From DASPOF01 sp035626155 (GTDB lineage Bacteria; Desulfobacterota; Binatia; Binatales; Binataceae), in contig DASPOF010000106.1 in the NCBI GenBank assembly GCA_035626155.1, forward strand, positions 1 through 14,592: 14,592 bases of DNA, in the 5' to 3' direction. A program made the position numbers and the translations under genes. Positions within the stretch are counted from its first letter, which is position 1; each line of letters opens with the position of its first letter. A model generated the notes under the pieces. The model saw nothing but the letters and a program-made list of their open reading frames with translations. It did no database searches and was not told where the DNA came from. Positions 13,596 through 14,592 of the stretch are shown piece after piece.

Positions 13596-14592
13596 ATGAG
13601 CACTCGAATCCAAGCGCGGCCCACCGACGGCCTGTGTTACAACCCTGCCGAAGCGAAGTATCTCGACCGCGCGGGACTCGACCGGGAAATCGAGCGCGCG
13701 TTCGACATCTGCTCGACCTGCCGGCTGTGCTTCAACCTCTGCCCGTCATTTCCGGCGCTGTTCGAGGCGGTGGATTTGCACGGCGATGATGTGCGCGAGA
13801 TGTCCGCGGCCGAGACCGCGCGCGTCATCGAGCTGTGCTACGGCTGCAAGTTGTGCGAGGTCAAGTGTCCCTACACGCCGCGCGATGGACATGAGTTCCA
13901 GCTCGATTTTCCGCGCCTGATGACGCGGGCCAAGGCGGTCCGCGCGCACGAGCAGGGGGTCGCGCTGCGCGAGCGGATGCTCGGCAATCCCGACTTGCTT
14001 GGCCGGCTCGGCAGCATCGCGCCCGGGCTCGCCAACTTTGCCTGCCGCAATCCGTTCCAGCGCGCGATTATGGAGAAGCTGCTCGGGATTCACCGGGGCA
14101 AGCTGCTTCCCGATTTTGCGCCCGAGACCTTCGAGAAATGGCTCGCGCGCAATCCGGTGCCGCCGCCGCCCGCCGATCCCGCCGCGCGGGTGGTGCTGTT
14201 TGCGACCTGCTTCGTGAACTACTACAACCCCGCACCGGGCAGGGCCGCGGTCGAGGTGTTGGCGAAGAACAACTGTGCGATCGCCTGCCCGCGCCAGAAC
14301 TGCTGCGGGATGCCCGCGCTCGACGGCGGCGACCTCGAGTTCGCGCGCAAGCAGGCGCGAGCCAACGTGGACTCGATGCTCCCGCTGGTGCGCCAGGGCT
14401 ACAAGATCGCCGCGATCAATCCGACCTGCTCGCTCACGATGCGCAAGGAATACCCGGGGCTGCTCGGCGGCGACGAGGTAAAGGAATTCTCGGCCGCAGT
14501 GGCCGATACGCACGAGCTGCTCTGGGCGGTCAAGCAGGCGGACCGGTTAAGCCGCGACTTCCGCTCCACTCCGGTCAGCATCGCCTACCACG
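13596..14592 (+). CDS. GlpC/HdrD-like iron-sulphur and CCG-domain protein (3' end outside window)
   Basis: At least 332 residues, open to the window edge. Two [4Fe-4S] motifs are seen near the start: CSTCRLCFNLCP (39-50) and CYGCKLCEVKCP (82-93). A CCG (cysteine-rich) domain follows, with TCFVNYYNPAPG and CPRQNCCGMPALDGG; the second domain begins with NPTCSLTMRKEYP and DTHELL near the window end. The arrangement resembles GlpC, HdrD and glycolate-oxidase iron-sulphur subunits, which move electrons between flavoproteins, quinones or disulphides. Related genes often sit next to rubrerythrin in proteobacteria, commonly with a DUF3501 gene, which would lie beyond this window. It may supply electrons to the rubredoxin-less rubrerythrin; this is inference. 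The start ATG 13596 lacks a strong ribosome-binding site, and a hairpin separates it from rubrerythrin by 125 bp. Confidence 0.9.
   Translation, partial: MSTRIQARPTDGLCYNPAEAKYLDRAGLDREIERAFDICSTCRLCFNLCPSFPALFEAVDLHGDDVREMSAAETARVIELCYGCKLCEVKCPYTPRDGHEFQLDFPRLMTRAKAVRAHEQGVALRERMLGNPDLLGRLGSIAPGLANFACRNPFQRAIMEKLLGIHRGKLLPDFAPETFEKWLARNPVPPPPADPAARVVLFATCFVNYYNPAPGRAAVEVLAKNNCAIACPRQNCCGMPALDGGDLEFARKQARANVDSMLPLVRQGYKIAAINPTCSLTMRKEYPGLLGGDEVKEFSAAVADTHELLWAVKQADRLSRDFRSTPVSIAYH

Overview
This is a high-GC bacterial chromosome segment with compact gene spacing on both strands, conspicuous GC-rich hairpins and no insertion sequence, CRISPR array or rRNA. Two enzymes of families that normally use the deazaflavin cofactor F420 (a luciferase-like oxidoreductase and a Ddn-type reductase), a split-barrel protein from a fold shared by FMN and F420 enzymes, and a PerR-type regulator followed by rubrerythrin and a CCG-domain iron-sulphur protein suggest a soil or sediment proteobacteria-like lineage. 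Candidatus Binatota and former deltaproteobacteria are examples. This placement is inference; no phylogenetic marker is present.

Layout. 1-424 (-): start of a zinc-ribbon/bacterial-PH membrane protein. 579-1490 (+): F420-type luciferase-like oxidoreductase. 1491-1792: non-coding DNA with several inverted repeats. 1793-1984 (+): excisionase-type helix-turn-helix protein. 2032-3993 (-): RNase II/R-family exoribonuclease, ending in a strong hairpin. Divergent from it, 4049-5297 (+): a small ribbon-helix-helix-like protein overlapping a secreted propeller-like protein. 5323-5392: long imperfect hairpin between convergent genes. 5388-6086 (-): glycine-zipper lipoprotein. 6255-6343: tRNA-Leu(UAA). 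6573-7287: a HigB/HigA-type toxin-antitoxin pair next to the tRNA.

7397-10298 (-): four genes read the same way (atypical kinase-like protein, Ddn-type reductase, histidine phosphatase, TetR regulator), with an imperfect direct repeat on both sides of the reductase. 10603-11538 (+): exported beta-helix protein with its own terminator. 11870-12403 (+): exported pyridoxamine-phosphate-oxidase-like protein.

12451-14592 (+): a peroxide/iron stress locus. A sigma70-like promoter overlaps a nearly perfect 29-bp palindrome whose centre is a 7-1-7 Fur-family box. It drives a PerR-like regulator, a rubrerythrin without a rubredoxin domain and, after a terminator-like hairpin, a GlpC/HdrD-like iron-sulphur protein that runs off the window. 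PerR would sense peroxide or metal at its own promoter, rubrerythrin would reduce peroxide, and the iron-sulphur protein is a plausible electron carrier or partner.

The strongest observation is the mismatch between the PerR-type ligand set of the regulator and the Fur-type sequence of its operator. No clearly new multi-gene system can be demonstrated from sequence alone. The most unfamiliar pieces are the kinase-like gene and its neighbourhood, the overlapping ribbon-helix-helix/propeller pair, and the exported split-barrel protein.
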